A stretch of DNA of 23,149 nucleotides from DASZMJ01 sp035551935 (lineage in GTDB: Bacteria; Planctomycetota; Planctomycetia; Isosphaerales; Isosphaeraceae), in NCBI GenBank assembly GCA_035551935.1, contig DASZMJ010000453.1, positions 1 through 23,149 of the forward strand, in the 5' to 3' direction. The position numbers and the translations under genes are program-made. Below the pieces are notes generated by a model. It saw nothing but the letters and a program-made list of their open reading frames with translations, was not told where the DNA came from and searched no databases. Below are positions 1 to 7,325 of this stretch, piece after piece; within the stretch, counting starts at the first letter, position 1; each line of letters starts with the position of its first letter.

Positions 1-35
1 AGCAAGGCGTCGATCGGGTCTGTGGTGCCGTCCAT
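1..35 (-). CDS. possible start of a gene leaving the left edge (partial)
   Basis: On the minus strand an ATG at position 35 opens a reading frame that runs off the left edge. Eleven complete codons are visible, reading MDGTTDPIDAL. Their third positions are mostly G or C, as in neighbouring genes. I see no clear Shine-Dalgarno sequence upstream, and the fragment is too short to identify, so this may be a chance ORF. Confidence 0.25.
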   Translation of the reverse strand, partial: MDGTTDPIDAL

Positions 36-706
36 ATAGAAACGCCCGTGACGGAGTGATGATTATCCTCGGTGGCCCTCGCCGGACCGCAAAAGAGCAT
101 AACTCCCTCGATGGGTAGATTTCCAGGCTCCAGTCGCCTTAAGACGAGGAACGCTTCGCGGCGTCGGATTCTTTCTCAAGTCGGCACGGGTCGATCCAGG
201 GACGGCAAGTCGCACACGCCCTTCTCTTTCAATCATCCATGTCATCGGGCGTGCGAGTTGTTGCCGCTCGCCGATTGGCCCTCGGAAGGAATTCGGTCTG
301 GGAAGTCGCATCGGGTCTGCGCGCGTGAACGAAGGAATTCGTTATGGTGATGAGCCCTGGTGTCACGAAGCGGGCGAGGTCGAGGCGCCGCCGGCGCCAA
401 AACGAACAGTCATGACCCTCGGAAGGCTCACCCCACCCCATGAAAGTGCGTGCTTGCACGCGGACCCCAGAAGGAGACTTTCAGAGGAACCCAATTCCGG
501 GAGCGGAGTCTCCCGGGAAAACCGGCCGATTGTCGAGGAAAACAGGCCGTGGGACGCGGCGCGGAACGAACCGAAGGAGCCGGTGACGAGGCCGAGGGTC
601 GGTGGTTCGGTGGATCGTCGTCGGGTTTGACCTGTCCGGCAGGCGGTCGGGCTTCTAAGATTGAGGTCGGACGAGGGCGGAGGCTTCTCTTGAGGGGGGC
701 GCGGCG
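36..706. other. 670-bp stretch without a convincing gene, upstream of purD
   Basis: This block is visibly less GC-rich than the rest of the window. Short ORFs occur on both strands (63-311, 229-459, 325-630) but none has a recognisable domain, a good ribosome binding site or consistent GC-rich third positions. An 11-base direct repeat, GAAGGAATTCG, occurs at 285-295 and 331-341. A small perfect hairpin lies at 448-461 (GCGTGC/GCACGC), and overlapping hairpins lie at 473-516. The last part is presumably the purD leader and promoter. The rest may be decayed sequence. Confidence 0.5.
473..516 (+). promoter_or_regulatory. overlapping, mutually exclusive hairpins in the purD leader
   Basis: GGAGACT at 473-479 can pair with AGTCTCC at 507-513. 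CCGGGAG at 497-503 can pair with CTCCCGG at 510-516. The two 7-bp stems share bases 510-513 and cannot both form. The arrangement resembles a switchable leader about 190 nt upstream of purD, but no known riboswitch fold (for example the purine or PRPP aptamer) is recognisable and neither stem is followed by a T-run. Regulation is inference only. Confidence 0.25.
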
Positions 707-2233
707 TTGAAAGTGCTCGTCGTTGGCCGAGGTGGGCGCGAACACGCGCTCTGCTGGAAGCTGAAGCAGTCGCCCCGCGTCGAGACGGTCTATTGCGCCC
801 CTGGCAACGCCGGGATCGCCCAGGACGCGCAGAACGTCGCGATCGAGCCGGGCGACTTCCGCGCCCTCATGCAGTTCGCGCGACGCGAGGCGGTCGGCCT
901 GACGGTCGTCGGGCCGGAGGAGCCGCTGGTCAACGGCATCGTCGACGCCTTCCAGCGCGAGGGCCTGCGGGTCTTTGGCCCGCGCAAGGACGCCGCCGAG
1001 CTCGAGGGGAGCAAGGTCTTCGCCAAGGACCTGATGCGGCAGGCCGGCATCCCGACGGCCGACTACCGGGTCTTCCGGTCGGCCCCCGACGCCGAGCACT
1101 ACATCCTGTCGCGCGAGGTCTCTCTGGTCGTCCGCTCGCGGGGCCGGTCGACGATCCGGCACACCCAGCTCTGCCGGACCGCCGCCGAGACGCTCGAGCA
1201 GGTCGACCGGATCCTCGACCCGCGCGAGATGCTCGCGCCCAACGTCCAGGTCGAGATCGAGGAGCGGGGCCAGCGGCGGGTCTTCGACTCGGCCGCCGAG
1301 GCCCGCGACTACGTGCTCGGCCGCCCGCTGGGCCTGGTCCTGAAGGCCGACGGCCTGGCCGCCGGCAAGGGGGTCTTCGTCTGCGACAACCTGCGTCAGG
1401 CGCTCGACGCGATCGACCAGGTGATGGTCCGCCGCGTCTTCGGCAAGGCCGGCGACCGCCTGGTCATCGAGGAGCGGCTCGACGGCCAGGAGGCCAGCGT
1501 CCTGGCCCTGACCGACGGCCGCACGATCGTCCCGCTGGAGTCGAGCCAGGACCACAAGCGGGCCTTCGACCACGACGAGGGGCCGAACACCGGCGGCATG
1601 GGGGCCTACTCGCCGACCCCGGTGCTGACTCCCGAGCTGATGGAGCAGGTCGAGGCCGAGATCCTCGTGCCGGTCGTCCACGCCCTGAAGCGCGGGCGGC
1701 GGGGGTTCCGCGGGGTGTTGTACGCCGGCCTGATGCTGACGAACCAGGGGCCGAAGGTCCTGGAGTTCAACGTCCGGCTCGGCGACCCCGAATGCCAGGC
1801 CGTGCTGATGCGGCTCAAGAGCGACCTGCTCGAGGTGCTCGAGGCGGTCGTCGACGAGCGGCTCGACCAGGTCGCGTTGCGGTGGGACCCGAGGCCGGCG
1901 GTGACCGTCGTGATAGCCTCGGAGGGCTACCCCGGCCACTATGAGCGGGGCCGGGTCGTGAACAACCTGGAGGAGGCCGAGCGGATGCCGGACGTGAAGG
2001 TCTTCCACGCCGGTACGTCCTTGCGGACCGACCCGCAGCTCGGCCGCGACGGCCGGATCGTCACCGACGGCGGCCGGGTGCTCGACGTGACGGCCCTGGG
2101 CCCGGACCTCGCCGAGGCCCGGTCGCGGGCCTACGAGGCGGTGCGGGCGATCCGGTTCGCCGGGGCGTGGTATCGCCGCGACATCGCCGCCGGGGTGCTG
2201 CCGGGTCGGCCCGCGCCGGGCCGATCGTCCTGA
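707..2233 (+). CDS. purD: phosphoribosylamine--glycine ligase (GARS), with internal duplication
   Basis: This enzyme joins 5-phosphoribosylamine and glycine using ATP, the second step of de novo purine synthesis, in the cytoplasm. The 508-residue product starts MKVLVVGRGGREHAL, a classic PurD N-terminus. It continues with VVGPEEPLV (68-76), LEGSKVFAKD (99-108), KADGLAAGKGV (213-223), the SQDHKR and GPNTGGMGAYSP motifs and FNVRLGDPECQ, and ends with the C-terminal PurD domain. The TTG start is chosen because it gives the family N-terminus and follows a GAGGGGGG ribosome binding site. PurD proteins are usually about 420-430 residues. The extra length lies near residues 131-200 inside the ATP-grasp region, where the segment at 121-146 is repeated at 191-216. 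The gene stands alone and converges on the next one. Identity is certain; the effect of the extra segment is unknown. Confidence 0.97.
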   Translation: MKVLVVGRGGREHALCWKLKQSPRVETVYCAPGNAGIAQDAQNVAIEPGDFRALMQFARREAVGLTVVGPEEPLVNGIVDAFQREGLRVFGPRKDAAELEGSKVFAKDLMRQAGIPTADYRVFRSAPDAEHYILSREVSLVVRSRGRSTIRHTQLCRTAAETLEQVDRILDPREMLAPNVQVEIEERGQRRVFDSAAEARDYVLGRPLGLVLKADGLAAGKGVFVCDNLRQALDAIDQVMVRRVFGKAGDRLVIEERLDGQEASVLALTDGRTIVPLESSQDHKRAFDHDEGPNTGGMGAYSPTPVLTPELMEQVEAEILVPVVHALKRGRRGFRGVLYAGLMLTNQGPKVLEFNVRLGDPECQAVLMRLKSDLLEVLEAVVDERLDQVALRWDPRPAVTVVIASEGYPGHYERGRVVNNLEEAERMPDVKVFHAGTSLRTDPQLGRDGRIVTDGGRVLDVTALGPDLAEARSRAYEAVRAIRFAGAWYRRDIAAGVLPGRPAPGRSS

Positions 2234-2273
2234 GAAATCGGGACTTCGGCCGCCTTGGTGGTTGACGGCCCAG

Positions 2274-2308
2274 CCCGCGCTCCTTTCCACTACAAGGAGT
2301 CGGGGCGG
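2274..2308. terminator. possible hairpin between convergent genes
   Basis: CTCCTT at 2280-2285 and AAGGAG at 2294-2299 form a 6-bp stem. It can be extended by the flanking CCCGC and GCGGG with a bulge. It lies between the 3' ends of purD and the surface-protein gene. There is no T-tract, so function as a terminator is only suggested by position. Confidence 0.3.
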
Positions 2309-2325
2309 GATAGTACCGCGCCGGC

Positions 2326-4158
2326 TCAGGCCTTGCCCTTGCCCACCTTGGCCGGGCCCTTGGGGACCGCCGTCGAATGTCGCGTCGTCGCGGCCGCCGA
2401 GACCGAAGCGGCCCCCACGCCGGGCGTCGTGCCCGAGCCGCCGGGGTTGGTCCGGCCGTTGCCGCCGCCGCCGTTGGTCTGCGCGGTCGACGAGGTCGAG
2501 GAGGCCTGGCCGATGGTCTTGCCGCCGGCCGGGACCGCATGGATGAAGCGACGGGTATCGCGGACGTAGCCCTGGATCGTGGCGGCCGGCAGGGTCGCGG
2601 GGTTGACGAGCCGCTGGCCGGGCAGCGGGCGGAGCCCCGCGGCGCGAGTCGGCAGGACGCTCGACCCGAACGGCGGCTCGGGGACGTTGGGCGGCTGGAC
2701 CGGGCCGTGGACGACGCTCACGTTCTGGGCGTAGAAGGCCTTGGTCGGCGAGCTCGGCGTCGCGGTGGTGTTGCTGATGTTCCCCTCGACCTTGGCGGAG
2801 ATGTGCCCGTGCGGGAAGAGCAGGTCGTTGCTCGTGCCGAAGAGGCCGCTGGGATCGGGCTGGGCCGACGCGGCGAAGACCGAGTTGGTCACGTCGCCGG
2901 CCACCAGCACCGTCATACCGCCGCCGTCCTGGGCGTTGGGCAGCGCGGTGCTCGGGAACTGCTGGGTCTGGAAGACGTTCGTCAGGTTCTGCTGGTAGCC
3001 CGAGAGGACCTGGGTATTCACCACGTCGCCGCCGAAGCTGGCGCGGGCGATCGTGCGGTCGGTGATGACCGTCGAGTCCAGCGCCCCGCGGTTGGCCTGG
3101 AGGTTGTCGATGACGTGCGAGTTGATCGTTACCTGGTCCATCCCGCGGCCGAAGTAGACGTTGCGCGTGTCGCCGGGGCCCAGCAGCGAGACGTTCTGGG
3201 TCTCGCCGCCGACGTAGAAGTTGCCGATGTGGCCGTTGGTCTGGACCGAGAGGTTGGTGGCGTTGCCGCCGACGCGGACGTTGTTGATGTAGCCGGTGAC
3301 CGTGGCCGCCGTGATCGGCGTGGAGAGGATGATCGTCCCCCCCTGGTTCTGGTTGACGGTGTTGCCCAGGAGGTTGGTGTTGAGGAACCGGCTGTCGGCC
3401 TGGTAGAGGCTGGAGTTGCCGTCGATCTCGTTGGCCTGGAACAGGTTGAGCCGGCCGGCGACGTTGACGACGATGCTGTTCTGGGTCGGCGACGTGGCGC
3501 CGTTGGTCCCGGTGGCCGGCTGGGCCGAGCTGACCATCTTGTTGACGATGACCGTCGTGCCGAGGAAGGCCGGCAGGCCGAGGTTGATGATGAATTGATC
3601 CGAGGTGTTGTCGCCGCTGACCGAGCTGCTGGCGTTGGTCCCGTTGAAGAAGGTCGTGTCGGCGCCGCCGAAGCGGAGCGAGTTGACGCCGTCGGGGATC
3701 GAGATCGAGGCCTTGATCGTGGGGGTGGTCTGGTTGATCGCCGCGCCGGTGGCGCTAGTGTTGCCGAGCCAGAAGCCGGGCATGTCGATCGCCAGCAGGC
3801 CGTTGCCGCCGGCGGTGGTGGCCTGGGAGGGCCCGCCGAGCTCCTGGAGGTTCTGGAAGAAGACGCGGCCGTCGCTGCCCGGGGCAACCGACGTGACCTT
3901 GCCGACCAGCCGAGTGACGAACGGTTCGGCGCCGCCGACGACGATCTGCTGGATGTCGGACGGGCTGGTCAGCGACTGCGGGTTGCCGCTGGCGTCGGGC
4001 TGCTTGATGACCGTCAGGGCGCCGGGGCCGATCAACTGGAGGGTCCAGGTGTCCCCCTTGGCGTCGGTGCCCGAGACGGTCTGGGAGAGGAGGCGGCGGT
4101 CTTCGAGGGCCTCCGCCGCAGGGCGGAGGCCCGTCGGGCGACGCAACGGCGACGTCAT
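2326..4158 (-). CDS. large exported surface-type protein with N-terminal LExRxLLS tag
   Basis: A 610-residue protein of unknown function. The N-terminus is basic and carries the motif ALEDRRLLS at residues 20-28, which matches the 'LEPR-XLL'-like tag typical of large planctomycete extracellular proteins. The body is rich in Gly, Asn, Thr, Ser and Val, with short repeating beta-strand patterns such as NLSVQTNGHIGNFYVGG, suggesting a beta-helix or similar secreted fold. The C-terminal 60 residues are low-complexity (Gly/Asn/Ser/Thr, then a basic KVGKGKA end). No enzymatic motif is seen. ATG at 4158 is preferred over TTG at 4173 because GGGAG sits 8 nt upstream of it. A GC-rich 7-bp hairpin (4176-4192) lies just upstream of this ribosome binding site. 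Surface location is inferred from the tag and composition. Confidence 0.85.
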   Translation of the reverse strand: MTSPLRRPTGLRPAAEALEDRRLLSQTVSGTDAKGDTWTLQLIGPGALTVIKQPDASGNPQSLTSPSDIQQIVVGGAEPFVTRLVGKVTSVAPGSDGRVFFQNLQELGGPSQATTAGGNGLLAIDMPGFWLGNTSATGAAINQTTPTIKASISIPDGVNSLRFGGADTTFFNGTNASSSVSGDNTSDQFIINLGLPAFLGTTVIVNKMVSSAQPATGTNGATSPTQNSIVVNVAGRLNLFQANEIDGNSSLYQADSRFLNTNLLGNTVNQNQGGTIILSTPITAATVTGYINNVRVGGNATNLSVQTNGHIGNFYVGGETQNVSLLGPGDTRNVYFGRGMDQVTINSHVIDNLQANRGALDSTVITDRTIARASFGGDVVNTQVLSGYQQNLTNVFQTQQFPSTALPNAQDGGGMTVLVAGDVTNSVFAASAQPDPSGLFGTSNDLLFPHGHISAKVEGNISNTTATPSSPTKAFYAQNVSVVHGPVQPPNVPEPPFGSSVLPTRAAGLRPLPGQRLVNPATLPAATIQGYVRDTRRFIHAVPAGGKTIGQASSTSSTAQTNGGGGNGRTNPGGSGTTPGVGAASVSAAATTRHSTAVPKGPAKVGKGKA

Positions 4159-4412
4159 GGTCCAAACTCCCAAGGCGCGGGGGGGCCCCGCGGAGGCGAC
4201 ACGGCCGCGCCGGGCCCCGGCCCGAAGGCCGGCGCGTCGGGCCGACGACCAGCACAGCAGCGATCGGGACCGGCCGCCGCGCCGTCCCTTGCGGCGCGGG
4301 GCGACGGCCCGTTCTCGATTTTCGGCAGCACGACCGGCATCCTTGAGGAAATCCGCAAACCCCGCCCGACCGGCACGACACCACCGGCCGCCGCCCGGCT
4401 AGGACTCGCCCG

Positions 4413-4835
4413 ATGAGACCCGCGAACCGTCGCCGCCCCTCCATCCATGTCACGCTCAATCGCGCCGCGCGGCTGCACCGGATGGTCACGATCCTGGCCG
4501 CCGCGCCCAGGGGGCGCGAGGCGCTGCTCGGCGAGCTGGGTATCGGCCTGCGGACCTTCTACCGGGAGCTTGAGTTCCTCCGCCGCTGGGGGATCCGCAT
4601 CCGGCTGGCCAAGCGGCTCTACACGCTCCGATCGACCGCCGAGGAGGCCGAGGGGCGCCTGCCCTTCCCGGACCCCCAACTCAGCTTCGCCGAGATGGCC
4701 GAGCTGGCCCGCTGCCCCGGCCCGGCCGCTTGGCGCCTGGCCGAGATGCTGGCCAAGGTCACCGGCGGCCCGACCGCCGCGTCCCTGCCCCCGAAGCCGG
4801 GGCGCCCGCGCAAGGCCCCCCCCGCTCCCGAGTAG
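4413..4835 (+). CDS. small helix-turn-helix DNA-binding protein (HTH_11/WYL-type N-domain only)
   Basis: The 140-residue product has a winged helix-turn-helix at about residues 17-72: RLHRMVTILAAAP, then LLGELGIGLRTFYRELEFLRRWG as the turn and recognition helix, then the wing with IRLAKRLYTL. This pattern matches the N-terminal DNA-binding domain of DeoR/WYL-type regulators, but the sensor domain is missing. The rest is a short helical segment (SFAEMAELARCPGPAAWRLAEM) and a Pro/Lys/Arg-rich tail. The ATG has AGGA nine bases upstream. It is divergent from the surface-protein gene, sharing a 254-bp upstream region, and converges on the sulfatase-like gene with a 24-bp gap. Regulation of the divergent neighbour is possible but unproven. 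Confidence 0.75.
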   Translation: MRPANRRRPSIHVTLNRAARLHRMVTILAAAPRGREALLGELGIGLRTFYRELEFLRRWGIRIRLAKRLYTLRSTAEEAEGRLPFPDPQLSFAEMAELARCPGPAAWRLAEMLAKVTGGPTAASLPPKPGRPRKAPPAPE

Positions 4836-4859
4836 CCTGTCGCGCGGCCATCGTCGATC

Positions 4860-6785
4860 TCATCTCGAATGCGGCACTTCGGACGCGATCCCGCCCCCTT
4901 CGCGGTCGAGGATCTCCCGATACTGCCGGAGGAACGCCGGCTGCCCTCCGCCGGTGGCCGCGTCGTCGGCCAGCGCGTCGCCGAGGCGCCGGCGGGACCG
5001 TTGCAGGAGGGGCGCGGCCTCGGGCTCGTCCTTCAGGTTCCACGATTCCGACGGGTCCGCGGCCACCCCGTAGAGCTCCTCCGCGCTCGCCCCGTCGCGG
5101 ATGTAATGCTCGCCGCCGGCCACGACCGAGGTTACAAACCCGCGATGTCGCGGCCCCAGGCCGTTGCGGGGGTTCAGGACCAGGGGATTGACGACCTCCG
5201 ACAGCGCCGCCGACGTCGCCGGTCGGGCCGAACCCGACCGCGGCCGCCAGTGTTCGGCGAGCGAACGGCCCGGGAAGGGTCGGCCGCCGGTGTCGCCGAC
5301 CAGGTCCATGATCGTCGCGGGCAGGTCGCGCAGGCTGACCGGATCGGGCACGACCCGGCCCGCGGGGGTCGACGGCCCGAGGATCAGCAACGGGACGTGG
5401 GTTTCCTGCAAGTAGAGGCTATAGCCGTGGTTGAAGCCGCCGTGTTCGCCGAACTGCTCGCCGTGGTCGGAGGTGATGATCACCAGGGTGTCGCGCAACA
5501 CACCGCGTCGGTCGAGGTCGTCGAGCAGGGCGCCGACCTCGCGGTCGAGGAAGGTGATGCAATCCTCATAGGCATCGATGGCTCGCCGGACGTCGCGAGC
5601 GTTGAGCCGGCGCTTGTCGGTCGTCCAGTAGTCGAGGGCCGCGAGCCGGTCCGCCGCCGACTCGGGCCCGAGCCCGATCCGGGCCCGAGACGCCTCCGAC
5701 AGCACGAACGGCTCGTGGGCGTCGATGAAGTTCAGGAAGGCGAAGAATGGCCGGCCCCCGCGCCGATCGTCGCCGAGCCAGTCGCGGAAGGAGCGGCGGA
5801 TCTCAGGCGCCGGCCGGGACTGGAAGCGGAGCCACTTGAGCTCCGCGACGTCGAGCGATCCGAGGGCTTGCCGCAGCACCCAGCGACCGATCGGGGAGCT
5901 GGCCAGGACCGCCCGCGGCGAGAGGTGATAGTCCTCGAAGTGCGCGAAGCCGCGATCCAGGCCCGTCTCGTAGCTGCAAAACATCGTGTTGGCACAGAAG
6001 CCGGCCGTGCGATAGCCCCGCGCCGCCAGGTTCCCGGCGATCGTGGGCACGCCCGGGGGCAAGGACGGCTCCCACTCCAGACCGACTCGATGCGGCCACT
6101 GCCCCGTGAAGAAGGAGGCGTGCGACGGGAACGTCCACGGCGCCGGGGCCAGCGCCCGCTCGAACCGGACCCCCCGCCGCGCCCAGCGCTCCAGTTGAGG
6201 GCTCGTCGCCCGGTCGCGACCATAGAGGCCGAGGCTCTGGGCGCGGACGGTGTCGAGGACCACCAGCAGGACATTCCGGGCCCCGGCGGGCGGAGGCGGC
6301 AACGCCGCCGTCGCCCGCCATTCGGCCACGACCCGACGGCCCGTCGTGGCCGCCGCCAGCGCCCCGACGACCCCGACGAGCACGACCAGGCTCGGCCTCG
6401 CGAACCGGCCGAAGCCGACCGGGTGCACCCCGACCCAGAGGCCGAACCGACGGCCCAGCCCCGCGGCCAACAGCAGGCTCGCCCAGCCGATCACCGGGAA
6501 CCGGAGCAACGGCCCCCAAAGGGCCAGGGTCGCGAACATCCAGGCCGCCGCCCGGTGCGAGACCAGGCCACGCCAGGCCCGGGCCACGCCCGCGACGATC
6601 AACCCCGGCACCAGCAACACCACGAGGTTCGCGACCGGGATCGCCCAGGGGAAGAAACTCCCCTGCCAGTAATAGTTGTGATGATACCAATATCTCTTAA
6701 TGGCCACCATGACGCCGAGGTCGATCAGCCCGCCGGCCAGGCCGAACCAGGCCGCCAGCTCCAGGGCGGATCGGGGAGTGAGCAC
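4860..6785 (-). CDS. membrane-anchored sulfatase-superfamily hydrolase/transferase with Thr nucleophile position
   Basis: The 641-residue product has four to five hydrophobic segments in residues 8-150, followed by an alkaline-phosphatase/sulfatase-fold domain. Visible metal and catalytic motifs are VVLDTVRAQSLGLYG (D178), TFPSHASFFTGQWPHR (218-233), and TSDHGEQFGEHGG (D440, H441). The position that holds Cys or Ser in formylglycine sulfatases is Thr218. This matches Thr-nucleophile enzymes such as LtaS-type phosphoglycerol and EptA-type phosphoethanolamine transferases better than true sulfatases. The fold and membrane anchor suggest modification of an envelope glycan or lipid on the outer face of the membrane. 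The start is uncertain: GTG at 6785 keeps the first membrane segment, while CTG at 6806 overlaps the upstream gene's stop as CTGA and has GGAGG eight bases before it. It is probably co-translated with the small membrane protein upstream. Confidence 0.88.
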   Translation of the reverse strand: MLTPRSALELAAWFGLAGGLIDLGVMVAIKRYWYHHNYYWQGSFFPWAIPVANLVVLLVPGLIVAGVARAWRGLVSHRAAAWMFATLALWGPLLRFPVIGWASLLLAAGLGRRFGLWVGVHPVGFGRFARPSLVVLVGVVGALAAATTGRRVVAEWRATAALPPPPAGARNVLLVVLDTVRAQSLGLYGRDRATSPQLERWARRGVRFERALAPAPWTFPSHASFFTGQWPHRVGLEWEPSLPPGVPTIAGNLAARGYRTAGFCANTMFCSYETGLDRGFAHFEDYHLSPRAVLASSPIGRWVLRQALGSLDVAELKWLRFQSRPAPEIRRSFRDWLGDDRRGGRPFFAFLNFIDAHEPFVLSEASRARIGLGPESAADRLAALDYWTTDKRRLNARDVRRAIDAYEDCITFLDREVGALLDDLDRRGVLRDTLVIITSDHGEQFGEHGGFNHGYSLYLQETHVPLLILGPSTPAGRVVPDPVSLRDLPATIMDLVGDTGGRPFPGRSLAEHWRPRSGSARPATSAALSEVVNPLVLNPRNGLGPRHRGFVTSVVAGGEHYIRDGASAEELYGVAADPSESWNLKDEPEAAPLLQRSRRRLGDALADDAATGGGQPAFLRQYREILDREGGGIASEVPHSR

Positions 6786-6802
6786 GCGCGCAGGGTCGGC
6801 GT

Positions 6803-7042
6803 TCAGAGATCGAGCCTCCGCGCAAACCCCGTGACCCTCCGGCCGAGAGATCCCGCCCCCCGGCACGAGCTCCCGGCGAACGATCGAACCACCCGGCCGA
6901 AGCGCCGCACACCGTTCGCGGCGAGCCGGATCGGCACCATCCCGACCATCAGCAGGAACCCGACCAGGCCCAGGAACCCCGACAGGATCGGGAGCGAGGA
7001 GCCCGGGTCGAGATAGGCAATCAGCAGGGCGCATAGGATCAT
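6803..7042 (-). CDS. small membrane protein with 'YLDPGS' motif, coupled to the sulfatase-like gene
   Basis: The 79-residue product begins MILCALLIAYLDPGSS, followed by a strongly hydrophobic stretch (LPILSGFLGLVGFLLMVGMV, residues 17-36) and a basic Arg-rich tail. The N-terminal 'AYLDPGS' pattern recurs in small bacterial membrane proteins that I recall beside membrane sulfatase/phosphotransferase genes; this is recollection, not a search. The ATG has GGAGG about eight bases upstream. Its TGA stop (6805-6803) overlaps a CTG codon in the frame of the next gene, so translation of the two is likely coupled. The function is unknown; a partner or stabilising subunit of the downstream enzyme is the natural guess. 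Confidence 0.75.
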   Translation of the reverse strand: MILCALLIAYLDPGSSLPILSGFLGLVGFLLMVGMVPIRLAANGVRRFGRVVRSFAGSSCRGAGSLGRRVTGFARRLDL

Positions 7043-7325
7043 CGCCGGCCCTCCTCTCGGGTCGATCGTTCTGATGTAGCGACGGTAATCGAGCGGGGAC
7101 GACCCGCACGGTCCTCCCCCAGACCCCCACCCCTGTAGCGACTCGCAAGCTCGTCGGGTGAGGAGATAAGCTCTGCCTTAAGGGAGCGACAATCGCGCGG
7201 AGTCCGGTCCGGGGGTCGGCAAGAATTGCGATCGGGCCGGTGGTCCCTGGAGTCTCGGGGGGTGTCGGCGCAGAATGGGCGGGGCGACGGCGATGGGCCG
7301 CTCGCCCCGAACCGGAGGACCTGCG

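Noticed and set aside
627..661. TTGACC and TAAGAT as a promoter for purD
   Set aside because: The spacer is 23 bases, too long for a sigma-70 promoter.
428..2290. Long minus-strand open frame opposite purD (620 codons)
   Set aside because: It is an antisense shadow of a certain gene, with Arg/Asp/Leu-rich low-complexity translation and no domain.
2377..4416. Long plus-strand open frame opposite the surface-protein gene (679 codons)
   Set aside because: The translation is an Arg/Gly/Asp/Val repeat typical of antisense frames in high-GC DNA; the minus-strand gene has the tag, ribosome binding site and sensible composition.
4869..7016. Long plus-strand open frame opposite the sulfatase-like gene
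   Set aside because: Antisense shadow; the minus strand shows clear catalytic motifs.
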